A DNA stretch of 64,000 bases from Streptomyces sp. MspMP-M5. GTDB lineage: Bacteria > Actinomycetota > Actinomycetes > Streptomycetales > Streptomycetaceae. Of the stretch, positions 45,323 through 53,689 are shown piece by piece. Position numbers and translations under genes: made by a program. The stretch is taken from assembly GCF_000373585.1 (NCBI RefSeq), contig NZ_KB891929.1, forward strand, positions 186,001-250,000, given 5' to 3'. The notes under the pieces were generated by a model that made no database searches, was not told the origin of the DNA, and saw only the letters and a list, made by a program, of their open reading frames with translations. Positions within the stretch are counted from its first letter, which is position 1. Each line of letters opens with the position of its first letter.

Positions 45323-45557
45323 GGGGGCCGGCGGCGCGGTGAGGGCGGCGGGGCCTGCGGTGCGGGACGGTCCGGTGTGCGGTGTCCGGATCGGCATCTC
45401 CCGGCGCCGGCGTCGTTACCGCATGTACGGGCGTCCTGCGGGGCGTCCGCGCGGGTCGCTTCACGGTCCGGTGCCGGGGTCCGGCTGGTCACGAGACGGC
45501 AATGAGGCGAAAAAAGCGGGCGGCGGGTGCAACCGCTCGGTGGTTTTCGGCCTCTGA

Positions 45558-45567
45558 TCCTTAAGGA
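45558..45567. promoter_or_regulatory. Palindrome TCCTTAAGGA upstream of the GT2 gene
   Basis: A perfect 10-bp palindrome flanked by CTG/CAG on both sides, in an unusually AT-rich 60-bp stretch about 60 nt before the start. It may be an operator. The rest of 45323-45557 shows nothing clear. Confidence 0.3.
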
Positions 45568-45629
45568 CAGGGGTCCGAACCCGCTCGCGCCAAGTGCTGC
45601 TGTCGACACGAAATGTAGATTTAGTGACT

Positions 45630-47309
45630 GTGAATGACGCCCTTGAGTCACAGCCTCGGCCCACCCTGTCGCCCGCCGCGCAGGTCAGCGTCGTCGTCAT
45701 CGCGTTCAACGACGCCGTGCACGTCGCCGACGCGGTGCGGTCGGCGCTCGCGCAGGGGGACGCGGTCGCGGAGGTGATCGCGGTGGACGACGCCTCCACC
45801 GACGGCACCGGCGCGGCGCTGGACGCCCTGGCCCGCACCGAGCCGCGGCTGCGGGTCCTGCACCGCGGCGAGAACAGCGGCGGCTGTGGTTCCCCCCGTA
45901 ACGACGGGCTGCGGGCCGCCGCCGGCCGCTTTGTGATGTTCCTCGACAGCGACGACGTGCTGCCGCCGGGCGCGGTGCCGGCGCTGCTGTCCGCGGCGCT
46001 GGAGCACGGGGCGCCGGTCGCCGCGGGTGCCTGTGTCCGCCGGGAGCTGCCGGCCCGCCGCGATGTGCCCTGGCAGCCGGCGCTGTACCGCGAGCCGGCC
46101 GTGTACGACGGGCCCGACGCCGCGCCGCAGCTGGTCCGCGACACGCTCTGCGTCAACAAGCTCTACGCCCGGGAGTTCCTCACCGGCCACGGCATCGCCT
46201 TCCCCGAAGGCCGCTACCACTACGAGGACTTCGTCTTCACCGCCCGGGTGCTGGCCGCCGCCCCGAAGATCGCGACCGTGCCCGACACGGTCTACGTCTG
46301 GCATGTGCGCCGCGCCGCCGCCAAGCAATCGATCTCCCTGGACCGCAAGGACGTCGCCAACTGGCGGCAGCGCATCGAGGCGCACCGCACGGTGCTGCGG
46401 ATCCTCGGCGACGCCGGGCACAAGACGCTGGTGGCGGCCGCGGCCACCAAGTTCCTCGACCATGATCTGCGGATGTACGTCCGGGAGCTGCACACCCGCG
46501 GCGCCGACTACCGCGCCGAGTGGTGGCGGCTGACCCGCGACCACCTGGCCTCCTTCGAGGACGCCGAGGTGCGGGCCGCGCACGCCCCGGCCCGCTGGCT
46601 GGCCCGGGTGGTGCTGGCCTCCTCCGCCCCCCGCGACCTGGAGCGGCTGACGCAGCTGGCGGCCCGTCCCGGCCGTCTGCTGCCCCCGTACGCGACGGGC
46701 CCCGACGGCGTCCCGGTCTGGTCGGCGGACCTGCCCGAGGTGCGGCTGGAGGGCCTGGCGCCCGGGGACGCGGTGGACGCCGCCGACGAGGACGTGCCCG
46801 GCGCCGACGCCACCCCCCTCCTGCCGGTGACCGTCGACGCCGATCCGGTGCTGGGCGCGGCCCGCGGTGTGCTGCGGCTGCGGGTCCACGACCTGTACGG
46901 GCGGCTGGCCGCGGCCGGCCCGGTCAGCATCGACGTCGCACTGCACCGCCGCCGGGACGGCCGCCCCGGCCCGGTGCTGACCGCCGCCCTCGCGCCCACC
47001 GCCGACGGCACCGCCTGGACGGCCGCGGCGGTGCTGGACCTCGCCCCGCTGACCGAGCTGCCCGGCTCGCGGCCCGACGAGCCCGAGCCGTGGGACGTCA
47101 CGGCCCGGCTGACCTGCGCGGACGGCACCGTCGTCGGGGCCGGGCTGCGGGCCGTGGGCGACGGTCTGCGGCGGCGGGTGCTGCCCAGCCGGCGCCGGCT
47201 GGTGCTGCTGGCCCAGCCGTACACCACCACCGGCGGTGCGCTGGCGTTCCGGGTGGCGTCGGGGCCGCGCAGTGTGTGGCGGATCGCCGCCCGGCGGCTG
47301 CGCCACTGA
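45630..47309 (+). CDS. Family 2 glycosyltransferase
   Basis: A 559-residue enzyme. The GT2 fold starts with VSVVVIAFNDAVHVADAVRS, has VAEVIAVDDASTDGTG and the donor-binding FVMFLDSDDVLPP, and an acceptor region KLYAREFLTGHGIAFPEGRY and HYEDFVFTARVL. The C-terminal 200 residues are beta-rich, as in wall-teichoic-acid glycosyltransferases. Start is ambiguous: GTG 45630 is used because TAGATT at 45616-45621 would make it leaderless, but GTG 45594 and GTG 45624 are in frame. Using 45594 puts a rare TTA codon (45621-45623) in the gene. Confidence 0.86.
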   Translation: MNDALESQPRPTLSPAAQVSVVVIAFNDAVHVADAVRSALAQGDAVAEVIAVDDASTDGTGAALDALARTEPRLRVLHRGENSGGCGSPRNDGLRAAAGRFVMFLDSDDVLPPGAVPALLSAALEHGAPVAAGACVRRELPARRDVPWQPALYREPAVYDGPDAAPQLVRDTLCVNKLYAREFLTGHGIAFPEGRYHYEDFVFTARVLAAAPKIATVPDTVYVWHVRRAAAKQSISLDRKDVANWRQRIEAHRTVLRILGDAGHKTLVAAAATKFLDHDLRMYVRELHTRGADYRAEWWRLTRDHLASFEDAEVRAAHAPARWLARVVLASSAPRDLERLTQLAARPGRLLPPYATGPDGVPVWSADLPEVRLEGLAPGDAVDAADEDVPGADATPLLPVTVDADPVLGAARGVLRLRVHDLYGRLAAAGPVSIDVALHRRRDGRPGPVLTAALAPTADGTAWTAAAVLDLAPLTELPGSRPDEPEPWDVTARLTCADGTVVGAGLRAVGDGLRRRVLPSRRRLVLLAQPYTTTGGALAFRVASGPRSVWRIAARRLRH

Positions 47310-47340
47310 CCCGCGGCCGCCGTCCCCCTGCCCCCTTGCC

Positions 47341-47346
47341 TAGGAT
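47341..47346 (+). promoter_or_regulatory. -10 box (TAGGAT) of galE
   Basis: TAGGAT lies 7 nt before the galE ATG, so the mRNA is probably leaderless. It follows 32 nt after the GT2 stop, giving galE its own promoter. Confidence 0.6.
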
Positions 47347-47353
47347 TGGCGCC

Positions 47354-48340
<987 letters not shown>

Positions 48341-48472
48341 TGACGACGGCGCCGCTGCCGCCGCTGACGACACCGGCCGTACGCGCGCCGAGTCCGAAGC
48401 GCTGAATCCGGGCCGCCTGCTCCCCTACGGGGGGGATGGGCGGTTCGGTGTTTCCGGGGGTTCGCGGCTGCG

Positions 48473-50215
48473 TCAGGTCGGCAGTTCCAGGGCCGAGCCG
48501 GGGTGGAGGGCGACGCGTACGGGCGCGGTGGCGGCGGCCGGGTCGTCGTCCGGGCCGCCGGCCGGGGGCGCGTACCGCGGGAACGCGCCGCCGCTGACCT
48601 GCAACCGCACCCGGTGCCCGGCGGCGAACCGGTGGGCCGCCGCACTCATCGGCACCACCGCCTCCAGCGGTCCCGCCGCCCCGCCCTGCACGGTCACCCG
48701 CACCAGCCCGTCGCACACGTTCACCGACCGGCCCCGCCCGTCCACGTCGCAGAGCCGCGCGAAGACGTCGAAGGGCCGGCGGGCGGGCGCGCCGTCCACC
48801 CCGGCCGCCGTGACCCGTATCCGGGCCGCGACCGGCCCCAGCACCTCCAGCGGCTCGGTCAGCGCCGGCCCGGTGAACGTCAGCACGTCCGGCCGGGCCT
48901 CCAGCGCCCGGTTGTCGCGGCGGCCCGCACCGCGGGAGAGCACGGGCCCGCCGAGGGACGGCGTGGGGTCGGCCGGGTCGTGGCGGAACTCGCCCACCGG
49001 GCCGGTGCCGGCGGAACCGGCCGGGCCGGGTGTCCCCTGCCGCGCCAGCCGCCCGCCGTGGTGCAGGTACCAGGGCTCCGCCGCCCCCTCCGACGGCGGC
49101 CACTCCACGAGATCCCGCCACGCGCCCCCGGCAGCCCCCGCGTCCCCGGTACCGCCCCCGGTGCCGTCCCCTCCGACGTGCACCCGTACGGGCGTGGGCC
49201 GCAGCCCGGCCCGCTCCCCGTAGAGGTGGGCGCGCAGCCACGCCAGGCTCTCCGCGAACACCTCGGGCCATCCCTGCTGGAGCGCCGAGTGGTGCGTCCA
49301 GGGGCCGACGAGCAGCGCGGTCTCGCGGCCGGCCCGGCGCAGCCGCCGGTACTGCGCCAGGTTCTGGTCGAGGAAGACGTCCTGCCAGCCGGCGATCAGG
49401 CAGGTGGGCACCGCCGGGTGCTCCGCCGCGGCCGCCGCCGACGCGCCCCGCCAGTACGGATCGTTGCCGTCCGTTCGCTCCAACGACTCCGCGAGCCAGG
49501 ACAGTTCGGCCGCCGGACCGGACGTGTACGGCACCGGCTCCCGGTGTGCGCGGGGCAGCCAGCGCCGCAGCCGCAGCGCCGCCCGCAGGAACGGCCCCCA
49601 CCCCCGGTGCTGGTGGGCCATGCCGACGCCCGACACCAGGGCGTTCTCCAGATGGACCGCGCCCCCGGTGTGGAAGTACGCGTGCGGGTCGTGCAGCCCG
49701 ACCTGGACCACCATCGCCCGCAGCTCCGGCGGCGGATCCAGTGCGAGGGCCCACTGCGTGTACCCCAGGTAGCTGACGCCGATCGTCCCCAACGCGCCGT
49801 TGAACCAGGGCTGTCGGCGCAGCCAGGCGACCGCGGCCCGTCCGTCCGCCGCCTCGTTCCGCCACAGATGGAAGGCGCCGCCCGACCGGCCCGTACCCCG
49901 GCAGCTCTGCACCACCACATGGAAGCCGTGCTCCGCGAGGGGAATCCCGTACAGCGGCGCCCACGGCACTCCCCTTCCGTAGGGCGACCGCACCAGCACC
50001 GTCGGGAACTCCCCCGGCCGGTGCGGGGATGCGTCGCCCGCCCGCGGGAAGTAGTGATCGGTCACCAGCGGCTCCCCGTCCCCGCCCGGCACCGACAGCC
50101 CTGTCTCGCATCCGACCCGGTAGGGCCCCCTCGGCACCTTCCGTGCCATCGCCCGCATCCACCGCGCCGCCCGTGCCGGCCGCCCGTCCGGCGCCACCCA
50201 CTCCGTCACGATCAC
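48473..50215 (-). CDS. CocE/NonD family hydrolase (X-Pro dipeptidyl-peptidase S15 type)
   Basis: A 580-residue serine hydrolase of the CocE class. The nucleophile elbow is GTIGVSYLGYTQWAL, preceded by the oxyanion-region VQSCRGTGRSGGAF. GYTQWALALDPPPELRAMV and LIAGWQDVFLDQNL (Asp of the triad) and GPWTHHSALQQGW (His) follow. The C-terminal jelly roll (VLGPVAARIRVTAAG, FDVFARLCDVDGRG, VRLQVSGGAFPRY) is typical. Substrates are esters or amides that cannot be predicted. GTG 50215 has GGGATGGGGG upstream; a GTG at 50209 is also possible. It is divergent from a TetR regulator with an operator between them. Confidence 0.9.
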   Translation of the reverse strand: MIVTEWVAPDGRPARAARWMRAMARKVPRGPYRVGCETGLSVPGGDGEPLVTDHYFPRAGDASPHRPGEFPTVLVRSPYGRGVPWAPLYGIPLAEHGFHVVVQSCRGTGRSGGAFHLWRNEAADGRAAVAWLRRQPWFNGALGTIGVSYLGYTQWALALDPPPELRAMVVQVGLHDPHAYFHTGGAVHLENALVSGVGMAHQHRGWGPFLRAALRLRRWLPRAHREPVPYTSGPAAELSWLAESLERTDGNDPYWRGASAAAAAEHPAVPTCLIAGWQDVFLDQNLAQYRRLRRAGRETALLVGPWTHHSALQQGWPEVFAESLAWLRAHLYGERAGLRPTPVRVHVGGDGTGGGTGDAGAAGGAWRDLVEWPPSEGAAEPWYLHHGGRLARQGTPGPAGSAGTGPVGEFRHDPADPTPSLGGPVLSRGAGRRDNRALEARPDVLTFTGPALTEPLEVLGPVAARIRVTAAGVDGAPARRPFDVFARLCDVDGRGRSVNVCDGLVRVTVQGGAAGPLEAVVPMSAAAHRFAAGHRVRLQVSGGAFPRYAPPAGGPDDDPAAATAPVRVALHPGSALELPT

Positions 50216-50237
50216 GCCCCCATCCCGCCGTTTCCTT

Positions 50238-50260
50238 ATTCCCGTACGACGTACGAGAAT
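50238..50260. promoter_or_regulatory. TetR-type operator between hydrolase and regulator genes
   Basis: A 23-bp inverted repeat centred on 50249: ATTC-N-CGTACG, one central base, CGTACG-N-GAAT. Every informative position is symmetrical. It lies between two divergent starts (50215 and 50315) and overlaps both promoter regions, so the TetR protein probably represses both genes. Confidence 0.75.
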
Positions 50261-50314
50261 AGCGGATGCTTGGATTGACCGGTGTTCCGTCCATGAGACA
50301 GGAGAGGAGACCGC

Positions 50315-51082
50315 GTGCCCGCGCCCGCATCCCCCGGCGACCGGCCCGGTGCGCCGGGCGCCGACGACCCGTACGGGCTCTGGCTGACGCCCGACCGCCC
50401 CCGCCGCGGCCGCCGCCCCGCCTTCACCCGCGAGGCGATCACCGCCGCGGCCGTCGCCCTCGCCGACACCGAAGGGCTCGACGCCGTCACCATGCGCGCG
50501 GTCGCCGCCCGGGTCGGTGCCGGGGTGATGTCCCTCTACAGCTACGCCCCGGACAAGGAGACCCTGCTGGAGCTGATGGTCGACCACGTCGGCGGCGAAC
50601 TCCTGCCCCCCGCCCCGCTCACCGGCGACTGGCGCACCGACCTCAAGACGCTCGCCCACCACCAGCGCGCCCTGATGCTCCGCCACCCCTGGCTGCCCGC
50701 CGCCCTGACCGCCCGCCGGACCCTGGGGCCGCACACCCTGGCCTTCCTGGAGCACGCCCTCGCCGCGCTCCGCCCGCTCCCCCTGGACGGCGCCGCGAAA
50801 CTGGAGATCTTCAGCCTTCTGACCGGCTTCGTGGCCTCCCACGTCGGCCATGAACTCACCCGCGCCGCGGCCGCCGACTCCCCCGGCCGCGCCACCGCCG
50901 AGGCCCGCTACCTCGCCGCCGTCGCCGCCGACGGCCACCACCCCGAACTCGCCCGCGCCCTCGCCTCCCCCGGCCGCCCCCTCACCCCCGACGCCACCTT
51001 CGCCCGCTTCCTCAACCGCCTGGTGGACGGCCTGGACACCGACCACCCGCACACGGAAACGGACCCCCTGCCGAGCCCGTGA
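50315..51082 (+). CDS. TetR/AcrR-family regulator
   Basis: A 255-residue repressor. The DNA-binding helix-turn-helix is at about residues 35-80 (FTREAITAAAVALADTEGLD, VTMRAVAARVGAGVMSLYSY, DKETLLELMVDHVGG); the rest is an all-helical ligand-binding and dimer domain of the TetR_C_1 kind. GTG 50315 has GGAGAGGAGA directly upstream. The gene is divergent from the CocE hydrolase, and a clear inverted repeat sits between them. A small-molecule inducer, possibly the hydrolase substrate, is likely (inference). Confidence 0.9.
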   Translation: MPAPASPGDRPGAPGADDPYGLWLTPDRPRRGRRPAFTREAITAAAVALADTEGLDAVTMRAVAARVGAGVMSLYSYAPDKETLLELMVDHVGGELLPPAPLTGDWRTDLKTLAHHQRALMLRHPWLPAALTARRTLGPHTLAFLEHALAALRPLPLDGAAKLEIFSLLTGFVASHVGHELTRAAAADSPGRATAEARYLAAVAADGHHPELARALASPGRPLTPDATFARFLNRLVDGLDTDHPHTETDPLPSP

Positions 51083-51090
51083 CACACGCT

Positions 51091-51126
51091 TCCGCCCCGC
51101 CGGAGCACAGGCTCCAACGGGGCGGA
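51091..51126. terminator. Terminator between tetR and the secreted hydrolase
   Basis: TCCGCCCCG (51091-51099) pairs with CGGGGCGGA (51118-51126), and GGAGC/GCTCC extends the stem inside. It separates two convergent genes. Confidence 0.75.
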
Positions 51127-51156
51127 GGCACACGCGTGGACCTCAGGGCCCGGGCC

Positions 51157-52257
51157 TCAGCCGACCGCCCCCTGCCGCCAGGGCCGGACGAAGTCGTGCA
51201 GGGCCCGCCGTGCCGCCGGGGCGATCACCGGCGCGTCGGCCGGTGTGCCCGCCGGGTGCAGCAGATGGTCGACACCGGGCAGCACCCGCGGCCCGGGGCC
51301 GGTGGTGCGGGCCGCGGCGAGGCCGGACAGCAGCGCCGGCACGGTCCGGCACGGCACATTGACGTCCGCCGTGCCGCAGGTGACGAGCGTCCGCGTGCCG
51401 GGCGCGACGTCCCGGGCCACGGCCGGCGGGTAGAGCGCGTCGTCGCTGCGCACGAAGTCCGCGTTGACCGGCCCGAACATGCCGTTCAGGAGGGCGGCGA
51501 CGGACGGCAGCAGCCCCGACGTGTCCACCGGCCGCCCACCCCGGAAGTCCGCGACGGCCCTGGCCACCCCCTTCTTGTTCAACTCGGCCTGCTCGGCGCT
51601 CAGTCGACCGGCCCGGACCGCCCGGTCCAGACCGTCCGCCAACTGGAACCCGACCATGTCCAGCAGCCGCACGTCCTGCGGCGCGAGCAGCGCGAGCCCG
51701 GCGGGCTTCGCCCGCACCGCGCGGTCGACGAGCAGCGCCTGGAGGCCGCCCTCGCTGTGCCCGACCACGAGCAGCGCACGCGGGTCGGCCTCCGGCTGGG
51801 CGCGCAGGGTGTCGTACGCGGCCACGGCCTGGCGGGTGTAGGCGGCCATGTCGGGTGCGCGGTGCCGGCCGCCGAGCCCCGTCCGCCCGGTGCCGTACTT
51901 GTCGAACCGCAGGGTCATCACACCGTCCTCGCCGAGCGCGCCCGCGAGGAGGGCCAGGGTGTGCGGGGTGAGTCCGGGCGGCTCGTCGCCGTTGCGGTCG
52001 GTCGGCCCGCTGCCGGGTATCAGCAGCGCCGCGGCCAGCCGGTGGCCCGCCCGGTGGGCGGGGATGTGCACCGTGCCGTACGCCGTGGTGCCGTCGGCGA
52101 CGAAGCGGACCTCGCGGTCCTGGGCGGGCACGACCGCGGCGGCGGCCCGCGGAGCCGCGACCGCCCCGGCCACGTTCCCCGCCGGCCCGGCCGCGACGAC
52201 CACCGCCACCGCCAGCCCGGTCAGCACCCTGCTGCACCAAGAAGAGCGCGAACGCAT
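51157..52257 (-). CDS. Secreted alpha/beta hydrolase
   Basis: A 366-residue protein with an N-terminal signal peptide (SSWCSRVLTGLAVAVVVAAG to about residue 37). The alpha/beta hydrolase fold shows LLIPGSGPTDRNGDEPPG, MTLRFDKYGTGRTGL, the nucleophile elbow LLVVGHSEGGLQALL, and a C-terminal LVTCGTADVNVPC and PGVDHLLHPAG, which hold the Asp and His. It probably cleaves an ester outside the cell. ATG 52257 follows a GGGGGG site. A TATAGA-like stretch about 50 nt upstream may be the -10. Confidence 0.86.
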   Translation of the reverse strand: MRSRSSWCSRVLTGLAVAVVVAAGPAGNVAGAVAAPRAAAAVVPAQDREVRFVADGTTAYGTVHIPAHRAGHRLAAALLIPGSGPTDRNGDEPPGLTPHTLALLAGALGEDGVMTLRFDKYGTGRTGLGGRHRAPDMAAYTRQAVAAYDTLRAQPEADPRALLVVGHSEGGLQALLVDRAVRAKPAGLALLAPQDVRLLDMVGFQLADGLDRAVRAGRLSAEQAELNKKGVARAVADFRGGRPVDTSGLLPSVAALLNGMFGPVNADFVRSDDALYPPAVARDVAPGTRTLVTCGTADVNVPCRTVPALLSGLAAARTTGPGPRVLPGVDHLLHPAGTPADAPVIAPAARRALHDFVRPWRQGAVG

Positions 52258-52336
52258 CAAACCCCCCAGTGAGTTGAGCCATGAGCCGATCCCTCGACTT
52301 GTTCTATAAAGGCTAGAAGAAGTCGATGAGGTTTGG

Positions 52337-53563
52337 CTACCGGGTCTTTTCGGTCCAGGTGACCGGGAGTTCGTGGACGCCGTAGATGTTCATGTCGGTC
52401 CGGAGCCGCACCTCGTGGGCGGGGACGGCGAGTTCGAGGGTCGGGAAGCGGCGCAGCAGGCCGCCGAAACCGGCGCGCATCTCGATGCGGGCCAGTTGCT
52501 GGCCGAGGCACTGGTGGATGCCGTGGCCGAAGGAGAGGTGGCCGCGGGCCCTGCGGTGGAGGTCCAGGGTGTCGGGGTTCTCGAAGCGCCGGGGGTCGCG
52601 GTTGGCGGCCAGCAGCGAGACCACGACGGTCGATCCCTCGGTGATCGTTTCGCCGCCGAGTTCGAGGTCCTCCGTGGCGTAGCGGTAGAAGATGTCGCCG
52701 ACGGACAGATAGCGCAGGAGTTCCTCGACCGCGTCGGGGAGCAGCTCCGGGTCGGCGCGCAGTTCGGCCAGCTGCTCGGGGTGCTCCAGCAGCGCGAAGG
52801 TGCCCAGGGCCAGCATGTTGGCGGTGGTCTCGTGGCCCGCGAGCAGCAGCAGGAAGGCGGCGCCGGTCAACTCCTCGATGCTGAGGTCCTCGTGGCGGGC
52901 GAGGTCGGAGAGGACGTCCTCGCCGGGTTCGGCGCGTTTGCGGGTGACCAGTTCGGCGAGGTACGAGGTCAGTGCGCCGTACGCGGCCATCTTCTCGTCG
53001 AGCGCGATGTCCTTTTCCATGAATTTAGCGGAGTTGACCTGGAAGGTGTCGCGGTCCGCGTAGGGGACGCCGAGCAGTGCGCAGATCACCAGGGAGGGCA
53101 CCGGCAGCGCGAACTCCTTGACGAGGTCCACCGGCGGGGCGAGGCGGGCCAGTTCGTCCAGTTGCCGCTCGGTGATCTCGATGATGTGGTCCTCCAGCTG
53201 CTTCATGCGTTTGACGGTGAAGGCGCCGGTGAGCCGGCGCCGCAGCCGGGTGTGGTCCGGCGGGTCCATGGCGACGAACAGGCCCGGTATCTGCGGGGAC
53301 GGTTCGGTGGGGGTGGGCATGCCGGGGGTCTCGTACGGCACGTGGAGCACACCGATGTCCTGGCGGGAGCTGAACCGGGTGTCGGCCATGAGCCGGCGGA
53401 CCTCTTCGTAGCCGGTGACGAGCCAGCCCTGGTGTCCGTCGGGGAAGGCCAGGGGGCTGACCGGGCGGGTCTCGCGCAGCCGGGTGATCCGGCTGGGCGG
53501 GTCGAAGGGGCCCGCATCGCGGTCCATGGGGAGGCCCTGCGGGACGGGAGGCGGCTGGCTCAT
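52337..53563 (-). CDS. Cytochrome P450 (CYP105/107-like)
   Basis: A 408-residue soluble P450 monooxygenase. The I-helix oxygen motif is FLLLLAGHETTANML, the K-helix ExxR is in AVEELLRYLSV, and the heme loop is FGHGIHQCLGQQLARIEM with the thiolate ligand at Cys352. Length and motifs fit the large CYP105/CYP107 group of Streptomyces; the substrate cannot be read. No ferredoxin gene is adjacent, so electrons must come from elsewhere. ATG 53563 has AAAGGG upstream. It precedes the secreted hydrolase in the same orientation, 80 bp apart. Confidence 0.94.
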   Translation of the reverse strand: MSQPPPVPQGLPMDRDAGPFDPPSRITRLRETRPVSPLAFPDGHQGWLVTGYEEVRRLMADTRFSSRQDIGVLHVPYETPGMPTPTEPSPQIPGLFVAMDPPDHTRLRRRLTGAFTVKRMKQLEDHIIEITERQLDELARLAPPVDLVKEFALPVPSLVICALLGVPYADRDTFQVNSAKFMEKDIALDEKMAAYGALTSYLAELVTRKRAEPGEDVLSDLARHEDLSIEELTGAAFLLLLAGHETTANMLALGTFALLEHPEQLAELRADPELLPDAVEELLRYLSVGDIFYRYATEDLELGGETITEGSTVVVSLLAANRDPRRFENPDTLDLHRRARGHLSFGHGIHQCLGQQLARIEMRAGFGGLLRRFPTLELAVPAHEVRLRTDMNIYGVHELPVTWTEKTR

Positions 53564-53689
53564 GGGGGTGCCCTTTCGTGGCGGCCGTTGCGGCCGTGAC
53601 GGCCGTTGCGACCACCGTCGCGTGCCGGCCTGACGTGCGGCTGACACGGCTCTGACACGGAGATCCGTCAGAAGCGCCCGGCGCCCTCG

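Noticed and set aside
42926-45397. An 823-codon open frame antisense to the GT2/TagF-type fusion
   Set aside because: The product is His/Arg/Pro-rich and has no recognisable domain. Strong G3 bias in the real gene removes stop codons from the opposite strand.
45555-45592. Possible tRNA 3' fragment (T-arm-like GGGGTCCGAACCC and a GCGCCA end)
   Set aside because: Only three T-stem pairs form, the loop is not TTCRA, and no anticodon arm or matching acceptor strand is upstream. It is more likely a small hairpin or operator.
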